Origin: Enterococcus lemanii
GTDB taxonomy: Bacteria > Bacillota > Bacilli > Lactobacillales > Enterococcaceae
Length of the DNA stretch: 62,654 nucleotides
NCBI RefSeq assembly: GCF_016909125.1
Contig: NZ_JAFBFD010000013.1
Coordinates: 1 to 62,654 of the forward strand
Direction: 5' to 3'
A program made the position numbers and the translations under genes. Within the stretch, counting starts at the first letter, position 1. Each line of letters opens with the position of its first letter. Under the pieces are notes generated by a model. The model was not told where the DNA came from. It did no database searches and saw only the letters and a list, made by a program, of their open reading frames with translations. Below, piece by piece: positions 23,632 through 32,482 of the stretch.

Positions 23632-25518
23632 TTACTGGTTACTATTTGGTGGGGTACCTGGCTCAAATTGTCCTTCAGCGTTTGGCATTTGGCCAGGTCC
23701 GCCACCACCCATCATGCCTGGTGCCCCACCCATCATGCCTTGGGTTGACGCTGCTTCACCCGACTGATTAAAAGCACTCACCGTTGCCTCTAATGTAAAC
23801 GACGTGGTCAACTGACTATCCGCCACACTACCGTCTGTCACTAAACCGTTTTGAGCATCGCCCGTAGCCGTCCCGCCTAAATGGAGCGTATAACTTTGGT
23901 CAATGACTAAATCTGGTGTACTAATCACTACAAATTGATAGTCACGAATCGGGGTAAAAGCTAGGAGTAACTCGTTTGAGGCATCAAATAGACTCACCAT
24001 TTGATTGGCACTTTGTTTTTGATCGAGATAAAAACTAACGGTTCCTTGGCTTGAGCTGTCGCTAACGGTTTGAGCCATTGCTGAACTGCCGACTGCCACA
24101 AGCGTCCCACCAGTTAAATCAAACGTCCCATCATAATCAAGGGCACCGTCCCCACCAGATGTTGTGCCATTAACAATTAAAGTACCGCCGCTCATCGTTA
24201 TGTTGCCGTTACTATCAACGCCATCGCCCTGCGCATCCACCACAATTTGACCGGCAGTTATATTAATAATTAAATCCTCATTCACGGCGCCAAAGCCACC
24301 CGGTGCGCCTTCTGTACTCGTGCTACTACCATCAGAGGCATTAATCCCATCGTCAGAAGCCACAATCTCAACATCACTACCGACTAATTGAATGCTCGCG
24401 GCTTCCAAGCCTTCCACCGATTGGGTAATCGCAATGGTGCCCCCAGCTAATGTTAGTGTTTGGTCGGCATGTATCCCATCATCGCCACTGGCTAAAGAGA
24501 AGGTGCCGCCAGTAATTTCAATGTCACCATTTGTATGTAAACTATCATCGGCACTATCAACGGTAAAATCGCCACTTGTGATTAAGACTTCGGTGCCCGC
24601 TTTTAAGCCTTTGTAACTTTCTTCATCGATTAAATCGGTACTATTTGCGCCACTAGCGGTCGTAATCTGTAACGTCGCTTCTTGAATTTTCAATGATGTT
24701 TCGGCTTGAATCCCGTCACGCCCTGCTTGAATGGTCATTAGGCCGCCTTCAATCGCTACATAACCTTTTTCGGATTCGCTATCGTTATTGGCTTTAATCC
24801 CATCGCCTTCTTGCGTCGTTAACGTATAATCGCCATCATAAATCGACACCATATCTTTGCCTACAACTGCATCTTTTACCGCTTCGATTTGATAAACACC
24901 TGAAATTAAAACGAGATCATCTTTACTAACTAAACCATTTTTATAGTTTCCTGTAATGGCTAAAGTCCCGCTTCCATTGATTGTCAAATCCGCTTGACTG
25001 TAAAAAACCGCGTCTTCTTTTGATTCTTCTGTTTGATTTTGGTATTCACTTGCATCCGTGAATGTATTAACCGTACCTGTAACCAATGTAGCAATGACCT
25101 GATCGGCTTCTTCAATCCAAATCGCCGGACCAAAATCATTGCTTAATGTGACACCATCAAAGATTAAATGAACCGAGTCTTCTTTACTGACGTTTACTTT
25201 TAACTGCCCATTGGTTGCACTGCCTGAAAGAATATAAGTGCCGCCTTGAGTAATTGAAACAATATTATCTGTACTTTCGGCACCCTCTCCTTCAATTTTC
25301 GTCGTGTCACCAAAAATAATTTTGGTCGCCGTTTCTTCGTCGTATTCGGTTTGAAAATCGACTTCTTGATAATTACCAAATACGTCACTTAAATCTGTGC
25401 TAACTTGTGTAATACTTTCTGATTGCGTAATTTGAATACTCGATGAAGCCGTTGTACTACTTTGACAAGCACCTAGTAATAACGCACAGACAAATAAACT
25501 GAGTGATCCTTTTTTCAT
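23632..25518 (-). CDS. Surface lipoprotein with Cthe_2159-like beta-helix
   Basis: 628-residue exported lipoprotein (lipobox LLLGAC, Cys18). After a Ser/Thr linker it is built of many short repeats alternating GG-T-(L/I) turns with DDGI or GDGV steps (DGDYTLTTQEGDGIKANND, GGTFSLASGDDGIHAD, GSDVEIVASDDGINASDG), the pattern of the right-handed beta-helix carbohydrate-binding family typified by Cthe_2159 of Clostridium thermocellum. The C terminus carries a Gly/Met/Pro run (GMMGGAPGMMGGGGPGQMP). The Asp-rich turns suggest calcium or polyanion binding. Grouped with a VTC-domain protein and DUF4956, it may bind or organise a surface polymer. Confidence 0.85.
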   Translation of the reverse strand: MKKGSLSLFVCALLLGACQSSTTASSSIQITQSESITQVSTDLSDVFGNYQEVDFQTEYDEETATKIIFGDTTKIEGEGAESTDNIVSITQGGTYILSGSATNGQLKVNVSKEDSVHLIFDGVTLSNDFGPAIWIEEADQVIATLVTGTVNTFTDASEYQNQTEESKEDAVFYSQADLTINGSGTLAITGNYKNGLVSKDDLVLISGVYQIEAVKDAVVGKDMVSIYDGDYTLTTQEGDGIKANNDSESEKGYVAIEGGLMTIQAGRDGIQAETSLKIQEATLQITTASGANSTDLIDEESYKGLKAGTEVLITSGDFTVDSADDSLHTNGDIEITGGTFSLASGDDGIHADQTLTLAGGTIAITQSVEGLEAASIQLVGSDVEIVASDDGINASDGSSTSTEGAPGGFGAVNEDLIINITAGQIVVDAQGDGVDSNGNITMSGGTLIVNGTTSGGDGALDYDGTFDLTGGTLVAVGSSAMAQTVSDSSSQGTVSFYLDQKQSANQMVSLFDASNELLLAFTPIRDYQFVVISTPDLVIDQSYTLHLGGTATGDAQNGLVTDGSVADSQLTTSFTLEATVSAFNQSGEAASTQGMMGGAPGMMGGGGPGQMPNAEGQFEPGTPPNSNQ

Positions 25519-25534
25519 TTGATTTCCCTCCTAA

Positions 25535-26215
25535 CTATAGTGATTCTTTATTTGTAACAACTTTACCTAACATCACCGGTAAATTGCCATTCCGAACGCG
25601 CACTTCATCAATCAATTGCTTCTCATTTTGATTTTCTTTTAAAATTAATTGGTAACGTAATTCGTATAAACTCCCCATCGTCGTTGTTTTGACTGAAATG
25701 AGTTCCGCTTCTTTTGTATACAAATTAAATAAGTCGTCAAACAAGCCAGGATAATCTAAATCTTCAGGAATCGTTATTTTTAAAAGCCGCTCTTCCATTG
25801 GTGGCGCAAATTTAATATCAAAACGATATAAAATCAGTAAAAAAAGAGCAACGATTGCTGAAATAAAGACGATATACGTTACATAACCCATCCCGGTTGC
25901 TAAACCAATCGCCATCGCCCAAAAAATACTCGTAATTTCACGTGAACCACCGGCCACCGAACGAAAACGGACTAAACTAAAAGCCCCTAAAACCGCCATT
26001 CCAGTTCCTAAATTACCATTAACTAACATAATCACCGCTTGAACAATTAATGGTAAAACGGCAACTGTTACAATAAAACTTTTCGTATAGGTATTACGAA
26101 CCGTATGAACATAAGCCACGACGAGACCCAATAAAATGGACGTCCCCACACAAATAAATAATTGCATGATTGTAAATGCAGTTAAATCACTAGGATACAC
26201 ACTTTGAAACATCAT
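25535..26215 (-). CDS. DUF4956 membrane protein
   Basis: 226-residue protein with about four N-terminal helices (13-36, 45-62, 70-85, 97-122) and a cytoplasmic C-terminal domain of about 90 residues that looks like a small alpha/beta fold. The loop GAFSLVRFRSVAGGSREITSIFWAMAIGLATGMGY is the DUF4956 signature. AAGGAG precedes the tandem ATG codons; the start overlaps the VTC gene by 26 bases, so the two are coupled. The function of DUF4956 is not established; it recurs next to VTC-domain and CotH or beta-helix proteins. Confidence 0.88.
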   Translation of the reverse strand: MMFQSVYPSDLTAFTIMQLFICVGTSILLGLVVAYVHTVRNTYTKSFIVTVAVLPLIVQAVIMLVNGNLGTGMAVLGAFSLVRFRSVAGGSREITSIFWAMAIGLATGMGYVTYIVFISAIVALFLLILYRFDIKFAPPMEERLLKITIPEDLDYPGLFDDLFNLYTKEAELISVKTTTMGSLYELRYQLILKENQNEKQLIDEVRVRNGNLPVMLGKVVTNKESL

Positions 26216-26921
26216 AAAACGCTCCTTCTTTTCTTAAATGTCTTTGATACGTTTGCGCGTATTTTGAAAAACTTGATTTTTGTAATTGGTATTGATTTAA
26301 TAATTCCACGAACCACAACGGATAGGCACCGAGGGCTTTGACTTCCATTAACACCCCTAGCTCTGGCGCGACTAATGCACGATTATTTAGTGTACTTAAA
26401 TCAAATGGTTCACTTTGATAAGAAATTTGTTGATCAAACGTCACGCGAAATTGTGCATCCGCTTTGCTAAAATAAGAAAGCCGTTCATAACTAATTAAAA
26501 CTTTGGGTTTTAAATCTGGGTACTGATAAAATACCCAAGCCAATTCTCGACTAATTTGTGGTTGTTTTTCGTCCATTGGAAAAGCACCGCCTGCAAGCCA
26601 AGTTTGATAGGTTTCGTATGAAATTGCAATTCGACGTTTATAAACGACGCGATCAATTTTCTTTTTTAGTTCCAAAAAAACCAGCGAATCGGCACATGCC
26701 AACCCGTAACATCGCACCCGAAATTTTTCTTTGTAAACAGGTTTCTCCATTGAATGGCGAATCATTTGATAATTGTCTGTATCGTAATACAGCGACTGAA
26801 TCAAATGGCGCCCGTATTCATCTTGCTCCATGTGTTCGGCTAAATCCGTTAAAAAATCGGCAAACCGCTCATTTGGAATGATATATTTTGTTTCTCTTCG
26901 CTCAAAAGCATATTTCTTCAT
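26190..26921 (-). CDS. VTC-domain (polyphosphate polymerase-like) protein
   Basis: 243-residue cytoplasmic protein of the VTC/CYTH tunnel fold, the catalytic fold of yeast Vtc4 polyphosphate polymerase. It has ETKYII (Lys12), LYYDTDN, KFRVRCYG (Arg68, Arg70), FLELKKKIDRVVYKRR (Glu84, Lys86, Lys95, Arg96) and MEVKALGAYP, the basic and acidic residues that line the tunnel and bind triphosphate and metal. There is no membrane segment; its partner DUF4956 supplies one. The start ATG at 26921 follows AAAGGGTGAG. First gene of the operon. Polymerase activity in bacterial homologues with DUF4956 is unproven. Confidence 0.88.
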   Translation of the reverse strand: MKKYAFERRETKYIIPNERFADFLTDLAEHMEQDEYGRHLIQSLYYDTDNYQMIRHSMEKPVYKEKFRVRCYGLACADSLVFLELKKKIDRVVYKRRIAISYETYQTWLAGGAFPMDEKQPQISRELAWVFYQYPDLKPKVLISYERLSYFSKADAQFRVTFDQQISYQSEPFDLSTLNNRALVAPELGVLMEVKALGAYPLWFVELLNQYQLQKSSFSKYAQTYQRHLRKEGAFYDVSKCVS

Positions 26922-26945
26922 CGCGCTCACCCTTTCTTGAAACCT

Positions 26946-26978
26946 AGTATAAAAAGTGAAACTTAAAGTTAGCTTAAG
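26946..26978 (-). promoter_or_regulatory. PmrA-box-like direct repeat and -10 of the VTC operon
   Basis: Minus strand: CTTAAG (26973-26978), five bases, TTTAAG (26962-26967), ten bases, TATACT (26946-26951). This is the CTTAAG-N5-(C/T)TTAAG spacing recognised by PmrA-type OmpR regulators, placed where a -35 box would lie. The operon's own regulator is the likely ligand. Confidence 0.6.
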
Positions 26979-26988
26979 GGAAGAAATA

Positions 26989-27034
26989 AAAAAAACGCTA
27001 AAAGAAAAACAATGAACTGTTTTTCTTTTAGCGG
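26989..27034 (-). terminator. Terminator of the acetyltransferase gene
   Basis: CGCTAAAAGAAAAACA pairs with TGTTTTTCTTTTAGCG; on the minus strand it is followed by a run of eight T. It insulates the VTC promoter from upstream transcription. Confidence 0.85.
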
Positions 27035-27038
27035 CTTT

Positions 27039-27569
27039 TTACACATCTATCGTAATCCAATATTTCTCATACCAGCGTTTTTCCTCTGGATGAAAAACTT
27101 TTTCTGCATAAGTCCCACCATTGGCTTGAATAATTTTTCGACTCCCAGTATTCTCTGGATCGCACGTTAATAAGACTTTTGTTAAGCCTTGTTTTTTCGC
27201 TTCAATTAAACATGCTTGTAACATCTGCACGCCGTAGCCTTGACGACGTTTACTTGGCGCAATCGAATAGCCAATGTGTCCACCAAAGTCTTTTAAATAA
27301 TCATTGAGTGCACAACGCAATTGAATCATCCCAATAATTTCGCGTGTTTCAAGATCGACATAGAGGTATTGAATGGCACGAACCAAGTGACTAGGAACCG
27401 TTGCAGGGTTTTTATTTCTCTCACTTTTTGCTAACCAATGTGCGACACTTGGCATTGTTTCTAAAGAGCCCATGCCTGCAATGGCACTCTTGTTTTCTTG
27501 CATTTCTGTTAAAAAAGCTTGGATTTCTGTTTGCCATTCAATCGTAGGCTCTACTAAACGGATATTCAT
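27039..27569 (-). CDS. GNAT-family N-acetyltransferase
   Basis: 176-residue acyl-CoA-dependent acetyltransferase. The beta4-alpha3 acetyl-CoA motif is GYSIAPSKRRQGYGVQMLQACL (Arg-Arg-Gln-Gly-Tyr-Gly loop), and the C-terminal NTGSRKIIQANGGTYAEKVF is typical of RimJ-like GNATs that act on small molecules or N termini. The substrate cannot be told. It is a single-gene unit with its own terminator between the VTC operon and the GH2 gene. Confidence 0.87.
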   Translation of the reverse strand: MNIRLVEPTIEWQTEIQAFLTEMQENKSAIAGMGSLETMPSVAHWLAKSERNKNPATVPSHLVRAIQYLYVDLETREIIGMIQLRCALNDYLKDFGGHIGYSIAPSKRRQGYGVQMLQACLIEAKKQGLTKVLLTCDPENTGSRKIIQANGGTYAEKVFHPEEKRWYEKYWITIDV

Positions 27570-27635
27570 CTGGCCTTACCTGCTTTCCTTCTCAGTAATT
27601 TTGACTAGTTTACTTGAATTTTTGTTCTTTGTAAA

Positions 27636-27672
27636 CAAAAAAAGAACAGTGCTTTTAAAACACCATTCTTTC
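27636..27672 (-). terminator. Terminator of the GH2 gene
   Basis: Minus strand: AGAATGGTG pairs with CACTGTTCT (two G-U pairs) around a ten-base loop, followed by TTTTTT. Confidence 0.75.
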
Positions 27673-27682
27673 TTTGTTTGTT

Positions 27683-29908
27683 TTATTGTTTCTCCACTCG
27701 AATCGTTACTTCTTGACTAAGTTTCCCATAACGCGCGGTTACTTTGATTTCTCCGTGAGTCTCTGGCAAGGTTCTTAACCAACACACCGCTGATCCACCA
27801 ATAATTGGCACATCCTGGCCGCCTAAGATTTCACCACCGGTTGTTTCTAAGCGGACACTGCCCATTAAAAATGGTAATAAGTTGCCTTTTTGGTCAACGA
27901 ATTTCATCGTAAGTTTCGTCGCTGCCCAAGCATCCGATTGAACGAGCGTATCATGACTACTTGTCAAAAGAAAATCGCTTAATACCGGGTCATTTGCGTA
28001 TTCTTTGACTGCCACCACTTCATCGTTTAAGTATCCAATGATATCAAGTGGGCCAAAGGGTTCGCCCCATAAAAAATTGAATTCTTTTAAAACAATTGGT
28101 GGATAAGGCAAGTGATTCAACGCGCCATTTGCTTCGCGCTCGTAAAAACCACGCGACTTGCCATTGTAACGCACTTCTACTTTATCGCAGTTCGTAAAGA
28201 CGTAAATCGGCATGCTTTGTCCCATATTCCGATCCCCACGCGTCCAATTGGTTAAAGGCGCTAACACTGGTCGAATGGCTGGATCTTGTTGGCTTGCATA
28301 GACACCTGCGGCAAACTTGCTCACGCGGAAATTATCCATCACTCCATGGTAGCAAAAACGGTCGCCACTGCCGAAGTTTTCATGTGTGTGATAGTCAAAA
28401 GCACACCAACCAACGGCCCCACTGATGTTAGGATTGGCGTAGGCTGCATTTAAAACGACCGCATGACGCATCGCATGTTCAATCAAACGTTCTTCTTGAT
28501 CAAAACGTTTCGTTGGGTACATATGGCCAGCATATTCCGTAACTAAATAAGGTACTTTTTCGCCGGCGACTTGTTCAACCGTCCGCAGACCAATTCGTTT
28601 GGTTTGAACATTATCGTAGGTTGCGATTTCACCAAGTTCTTGTTTTAAGCGTTTAATATCGCCGCCGTCATATGAGAAATCATTCATCGTATAGACATCT
28701 TCTAAAAATTCACTTTTTTCTAAGTAACGCACGCCGCCTGTTTGACGAGTTGGGTCTAATTGACGACATAACGCATTGGTTTTCGTATAGAGCCCATGAT
28801 CGTCGCCGGATTCATTGACCCTAACTCCCCACAAAACAATACTTGGATGGTTGCGATCACGTACGACCATCTCTTCCACGTTTTGTAATAAGACCGCTTG
28901 CCACTCGCCCGTTCCAATGTGTTGCCATCCTGGAATTTCTTCAAAAACTAATAAGCCGAGTTCGTCACACGCGGCAATAAAAGCTGGACTTTGTGGATAA
29001 TGTGACGTGCGCACCATATTTAAGCCTAATTCTTCTTTTAAAACACGGACGTCTTCTACTTGCCATTCTTCTGGCATGGCATACCCTACATACGGATAAT
29101 CTTGATGGCGGTTTAAACCAATGATTGGATAATTTTCACCATTTAAGTAAAAACCTTCTTTCGTAAATACGGCGCGACGAAAACCAACTTTCGTTTGATA
29201 CAAGCAATCGTTTCCTTCTAACACCGTTAATTCATACAATTGTGGGGTTTCAGGTGACCATTCCTTGACCGTCATTGCTGGAAAAGCGAGTTCGTTGCTG
29301 CCGACTTGACCTTCGTGCTCGAAAGTGACCGCCAGCCCTTCTCCTTTTAACTGTACTTGTAGTTGTGCCTTTTCTGACAAATTAAAGCTTAAATCGGCCC
29401 GATAATTTTTTGCTTCAAGGTTTTCAATTTTGAAAAAAGGTTCCGTCACATAGGCTCCTTGTCGCTCAATTAAGAAAACATCGCGGTAAATACCACCATA
29501 AGTCAAATAGTCAATTGCTCCACCAAAAGGCGGCACGTCTTCACGTTCGGAACTATCGACCACAACGGCTAAAATATTTTCTGCTTGTGACGTGATTAAT
29601 TCAACTTCAAAAGGGGTATAACCGCCTTTATGCGTCGTTAAATATTCGCCATTCAAATAAACATCTGCGACGGCCATGACCCCTTCAAAACGAACAAAAT
29701 GACGGCTATCATTTTTTAAATTTAATTTGCGGAAATAACAAGTTTTCTTTTGATAGCTTTTTTCATCAAAATAATTATAAGTCAGTTCAACGGTATTATG
29801 CGGCAACTGAACCGCTTCAAATGCCGTAAACGCTTTTTCTTTTTCAAGCCCGGATTGGTACGTTGCGCTAAAAAACCACTGATCATTAATTCTTTGTCTA
29901 AGTTCCAT
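27683..29908 (-). CDS. Glycoside hydrolase family 2, beta-galactosidase-like
   Basis: 741-residue cytoplasmic enzyme with the GH2 order: jelly-roll (about 1-180), immunoglobulin-like domain, TIM barrel with acid/base Glu366 in RVNESGDD and nucleophile Glu458 in VTEYAGH, then C-terminal beta domains. IGLNRHQDYPYVGYA and MVRTSHYPQSP are barrel landmarks. I prefer the ATG at 29908, seven to ten bases after AAAGGA, to the ATG three codons upstream, which abuts the GG. It faces a divergent AraC regulator gene, its probable activator. Beta-galactosidase is the best guess; beta-glucuronidase or arabinopyranosidase cannot be excluded. Confidence 0.85.
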   Translation of the reverse strand: MELRQRINDQWFFSATYQSGLEKEKAFTAFEAVQLPHNTVELTYNYFDEKSYQKKTCYFRKLNLKNDSRHFVRFEGVMAVADVYLNGEYLTTHKGGYTPFEVELITSQAENILAVVVDSSEREDVPPFGGAIDYLTYGGIYRDVFLIERQGAYVTEPFFKIENLEAKNYRADLSFNLSEKAQLQVQLKGEGLAVTFEHEGQVGSNELAFPAMTVKEWSPETPQLYELTVLEGNDCLYQTKVGFRRAVFTKEGFYLNGENYPIIGLNRHQDYPYVGYAMPEEWQVEDVRVLKEELGLNMVRTSHYPQSPAFIAACDELGLLVFEEIPGWQHIGTGEWQAVLLQNVEEMVVRDRNHPSIVLWGVRVNESGDDHGLYTKTNALCRQLDPTRQTGGVRYLEKSEFLEDVYTMNDFSYDGGDIKRLKQELGEIATYDNVQTKRIGLRTVEQVAGEKVPYLVTEYAGHMYPTKRFDQEERLIEHAMRHAVVLNAAYANPNISGAVGWCAFDYHTHENFGSGDRFCYHGVMDNFRVSKFAAGVYASQQDPAIRPVLAPLTNWTRGDRNMGQSMPIYVFTNCDKVEVRYNGKSRGFYEREANGALNHLPYPPIVLKEFNFLWGEPFGPLDIIGYLNDEVVAVKEYANDPVLSDFLLTSSHDTLVQSDAWAATKLTMKFVDQKGNLLPFLMGSVRLETTGGEILGGQDVPIIGGSAVCWLRTLPETHGEIKVTARYGKLSQEVTIRVEKQ

Positions 29909-30025
29909 GCTTTTCATCCTTTTTCTTTGTTATTTTTACTTTACACTTATTATAAGACGCCCTATACTAAAAGAACAATCTCATTATTTGAGCAAAAAAT
30001 TATACAATTTGAAACGAGGAGAAAA

Positions 30026-30832
30026 ATGCGCTATTTGTTTGACCAACCGGATAAACGGCTGCCTTTATTTGTTGATAGCATTGGTTATGATTGTGAACAA
30101 GAAGCCGTGATTCGCCCCAATGGTTATCCTTACATTCATTGGATCCACACAAAGTCTGGCCAAGGAAAAATTCAAGTGGCAAAACAAAGATTTGATTTAC
30201 CTGAGAATACAGGTCTTTTTATGAATCAACAACTGCCTCATCAATACGAACGAACGACTAAAGAATGGACCACCACGTATTTTACATTTGGCGGTGCCCT
30301 TGCTCAGGAAATCCTTGCACTCTTGCAACTCGACGCGCTACTCTATGTCACTGAAAATGTCGCTGAAATCGATCAATTTATTTTAGCATTAGCCGAACAA
30401 GTCACTCACGCCGCCCCTGGTTATCAATACGACATTTCTGGTACGATTTATCAATTTTTAATGTTGTTAAAGAAAAATTCACTCAGTCAAACAAAGGGTG
30501 ACTACACGTACCAAAGCATTGTGGCTCCCCTGCAACGCTATATTGAAGCCAACTTCACCCAACCGTTAGGCGATCATGACTTTGCTCAACAACTGGGGTT
30601 TTCCACTCAGTACATCACGCGTATTTTTAAACAAGCACTACAAATGACACCGAACCAGTACATAAACACTTATCGACTTCGCCAAGCAAAAGTTTTATTA
30701 CTGCAAGAACGCCACTTATCCATTACGGAAGTTGCGCAAAAAGTTGGCTTTCATAATGCTAATTATTTCATTACGACCTTTCGTAAATTTGAACAAATTA
30801 CGCCACATCAATTTCGCCAAAAATATCAATAA
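30026..30832 (+). CDS. AraC-family regulator, likely of the GH2 gene
   Basis: 268-residue regulator with N-terminal cupin-type ligand domain (PYIHWIHTKSGQGKIQVAKQRFDLPENTGLFMNQQLPHQYE) and two C-terminal helix-turn-helix units (HDFAQQLGFSTQYITRIFKQALQMTPNQYI; ITEVAQKVGFHNANYFITTFRKFEQITPHQFR). The start is the ATG at 30026 after CGAGGAG; upstream in-frame codons overlap the GH2 gene and are ignored. Divergent from GH2 across 117 bases holding the shared regulatory region. Confidence 0.87.
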   Translation: MRYLFDQPDKRLPLFVDSIGYDCEQEAVIRPNGYPYIHWIHTKSGQGKIQVAKQRFDLPENTGLFMNQQLPHQYERTTKEWTTTYFTFGGALAQEILALLQLDALLYVTENVAEIDQFILALAEQVTHAAPGYQYDISGTIYQFLMLLKKNSLSQTKGDYTYQSIVAPLQRYIEANFTQPLGDHDFAQQLGFSTQYITRIFKQALQMTPNQYINTYRLRQAKVLLLQERHLSITEVAQKVGFHNANYFITTFRKFEQITPHQFRQKYQ

Positions 30833-30922
30833 ATTCAAAGTCATTTTAGGCAAAGTAACTAGTATTTTAGCATAACATGATACAATAGAAAGAAAGTATT
30901 TTGTAGAAAGGAGCAATTTAAC

Positions 30923-31597
30923 GTGTTCGAAAAGAAAAAACAATTAAATCAAATATTAAATCCTTGGCTCCATTCTTTTCAGAAAAGCTCCTATTATCAA
31001 GAGTTGGATCCACTTGAAAAGAAATTTTCGCTCACGGTCGTTAAAAGTTATGCAGACTTTATGCTCGTTGACTTTGATCGCTTACCAAATCGTTGGACAA
31101 AAAAAGAAACGGTTACTACTTTAAAAAAAATGCTTAAAAACTATGCAGACAACGACGATCACTTGTACGCAGCGATTCCTTGTTTAGGTACTTTTTTCTT
31201 ATTTTTAGAGAGCCAAGGGAATTTGAAAAATAGCGACGCCTTGATTAACGGCTTGATGGACGTTGAAGAAAAAGTTTTAGGAATTAATTACGATGACGAA
31301 CACCTGATAGCATTAGAAGAAGAAGCCCTCGCTTTTGCCAAAGAGATGGGACTCACTTTTGCGAATGTCGAAGAAGTACATGATTATATTGCTTTTTTTA
31401 TCGCTAATATGGATCATCTTGATGAAATTCGTGCAGACATTGAAAGCATGCGCCCTTCTAAATCGAAGCAGACTAAAAAGAAAAAGACCAAGAGTGACCC
31501 AAATCTTTTATGCCCTTGTGGTAGTGGGAAAAACTTTAAAGAATGTTGCGGACGCTTTGATAACGTCATTGCCTTTCCCAATCGATTAAATCAATAG
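30923..31597 (+). CDS. SEC-C zinc-motif protein (paralogue 1)
   Basis: 224-residue protein of unknown role starting at a GTG after GAAAGGAG. The body is helical and acidic ([22 protein letters not shown] near 30-55, with a Trp-rich [11 protein letters not shown]). A Lys-rich linker then leads to a C-terminal SEC-C zinc site, [15 protein letters not shown], as found at the SecA C terminus. The next gene repeats the whole layout, so the pair is a tandem duplication. SEC-C proteins often bind ribosomes or partner proteins; here nothing more specific can be said. Confidence 0.82.
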   Translation: MFEKKKQLNQILNPWLHSFQKSSYYQELDPLEKKFSLTVVKSYADFMLVDFDRLPNRWTKKETVTTLKKMLKNYADNDDHLYAAIPCLGTFFLFLESQGNLKNSDALINGLMDVEEKVLGINYDDEHLIALEEEALAFAKEMGLTFANVEEVHDYIAFFIANMDHLDEIRADIESMRPSKSKQTKKKKTKSDPNLLCPCGSGKNFKECCGRFDNVIAFPNRLNQ

Positions 31598-31614
31598 AAC
31601 AAAGGAGTAAAATA

Positions 31615-32226
31615 ATGGATTATATTGAGCAAAAAGAAATACTCGATCCTTTATTACAAAATTGGTTAGAACAATTTAAACAAACAAATTACTTTTCAGA
31701 ACTTGACGTAATTGAACAATCCCAAACAGATTTTACCATACAAGCTTATGCTGATTTTATGTTGTCGTACCATAAAAAAATGCCACAAGACTGGAATAAA
31801 GCAGACACCATCAATATTATCGGTGAACTTTTTCCAATGAAATTAAAAATGGATGATGATTTTACCTATGCTTTTGCACGAGTCCTCTGTCAATTTCTTG
31901 ACTTCCTTGGTGAAAAACAAATCTTACAAAATACCGAAGAACTAGTCGCTGGTGTCTTAGACGGCGACGAACAATTATTTTTGAAAACAACTTCACCAGA
32001 AGAAATAGACGAAATGGATGCCGCCCTTCAATACGCCGCTTCTATCGGTATGGACTTAACCGACGAAGCACAAGTGGATGCTTTTTTAATCGATTTTTTA
32101 CAAGCAAATCCCTATGCACTTAGCGGTGCGCCGGCAAACAAACAACCGATTCGTCACGAGAAAATCGGTCGAAACAGCCCCTGTCCATGCGGTAGTGGGA
32201 AGAAATATAAGAAATGTTGCGGATAA
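31615..32226 (+). CDS. SEC-C zinc-motif protein (paralogue 2)
   Basis: 203-residue paralogue of the preceding protein, 17 bases downstream with AAAGGAG before its ATG. The same blocks recur ([52 protein letters not shown]), ending in the SEC-C motif [16 protein letters not shown] at the very C terminus. The Lys-rich linker is shorter than in paralogue 1. The two are probably co-transcribed and may act as a pair. Confidence 0.82.
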   Translation: MDYIEQKEILDPLLQNWLEQFKQTNYFSELDVIEQSQTDFTIQAYADFMLSYHKKMPQDWNKADTINIIGELFPMKLKMDDDFTYAFARVLCQFLDFLGEKQILQNTEELVAGVLDGDEQLFLKTTSPEEIDEMDAALQYAASIGMDLTDEAQVDAFLIDFLQANPYALSGAPANKQPIRHEKIGRNSPCPCGSGKKYKKCCG

Positions 32227-32261
32227 TTTGCGAATTTTTAGCTAAACGCGCTGCATAAAAA

Positions 32262-32313
32262 GCATAACGACAAAGAGCACAAGCAAATTGCGATGTGCTC
32301 TTTGTCGTTATGT
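32262..32313. terminator. 19-bp perfect inverted repeat after the SEC-C pair
   Basis: CATAACGACAAAGAGCACA (32263-32281) and its exact reverse complement (32294-32312) flank a 12-base loop. The stem is long and stable, but no T run follows directly (TTGCTACATAC), so it is a weak intrinsic terminator at best. It could also be an mRNA 3'-stabilising hairpin. Apart from the promoter for the next gene, 32314-32482 shows nothing else. Confidence 0.6.
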
Positions 32314-32482
32314 TGCTACATACAACCTTGATTATTTTTTTGATCGCTTTGTTGCTACTTTTTTCGTAACAGATGCTGCTTAAACTTAGGGTATCTAAAA
32401 AAAGAGGGTATCGGATTTTCCCATTTACTTCACTCCATCCATCTCTTATCATAAAGAAGACGAATAAAAGGAGGGCATTTTT

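Noticed and set aside
23900-25300. Repetitive GDGI/DDGI-coding stretch as a DNA tandem repeat or CRISPR-like array
   Set aside because: The repeats are degenerate at DNA level and are explained by beta-helix coils of the protein. No regular direct repeats with unique spacers were seen anywhere in the window.
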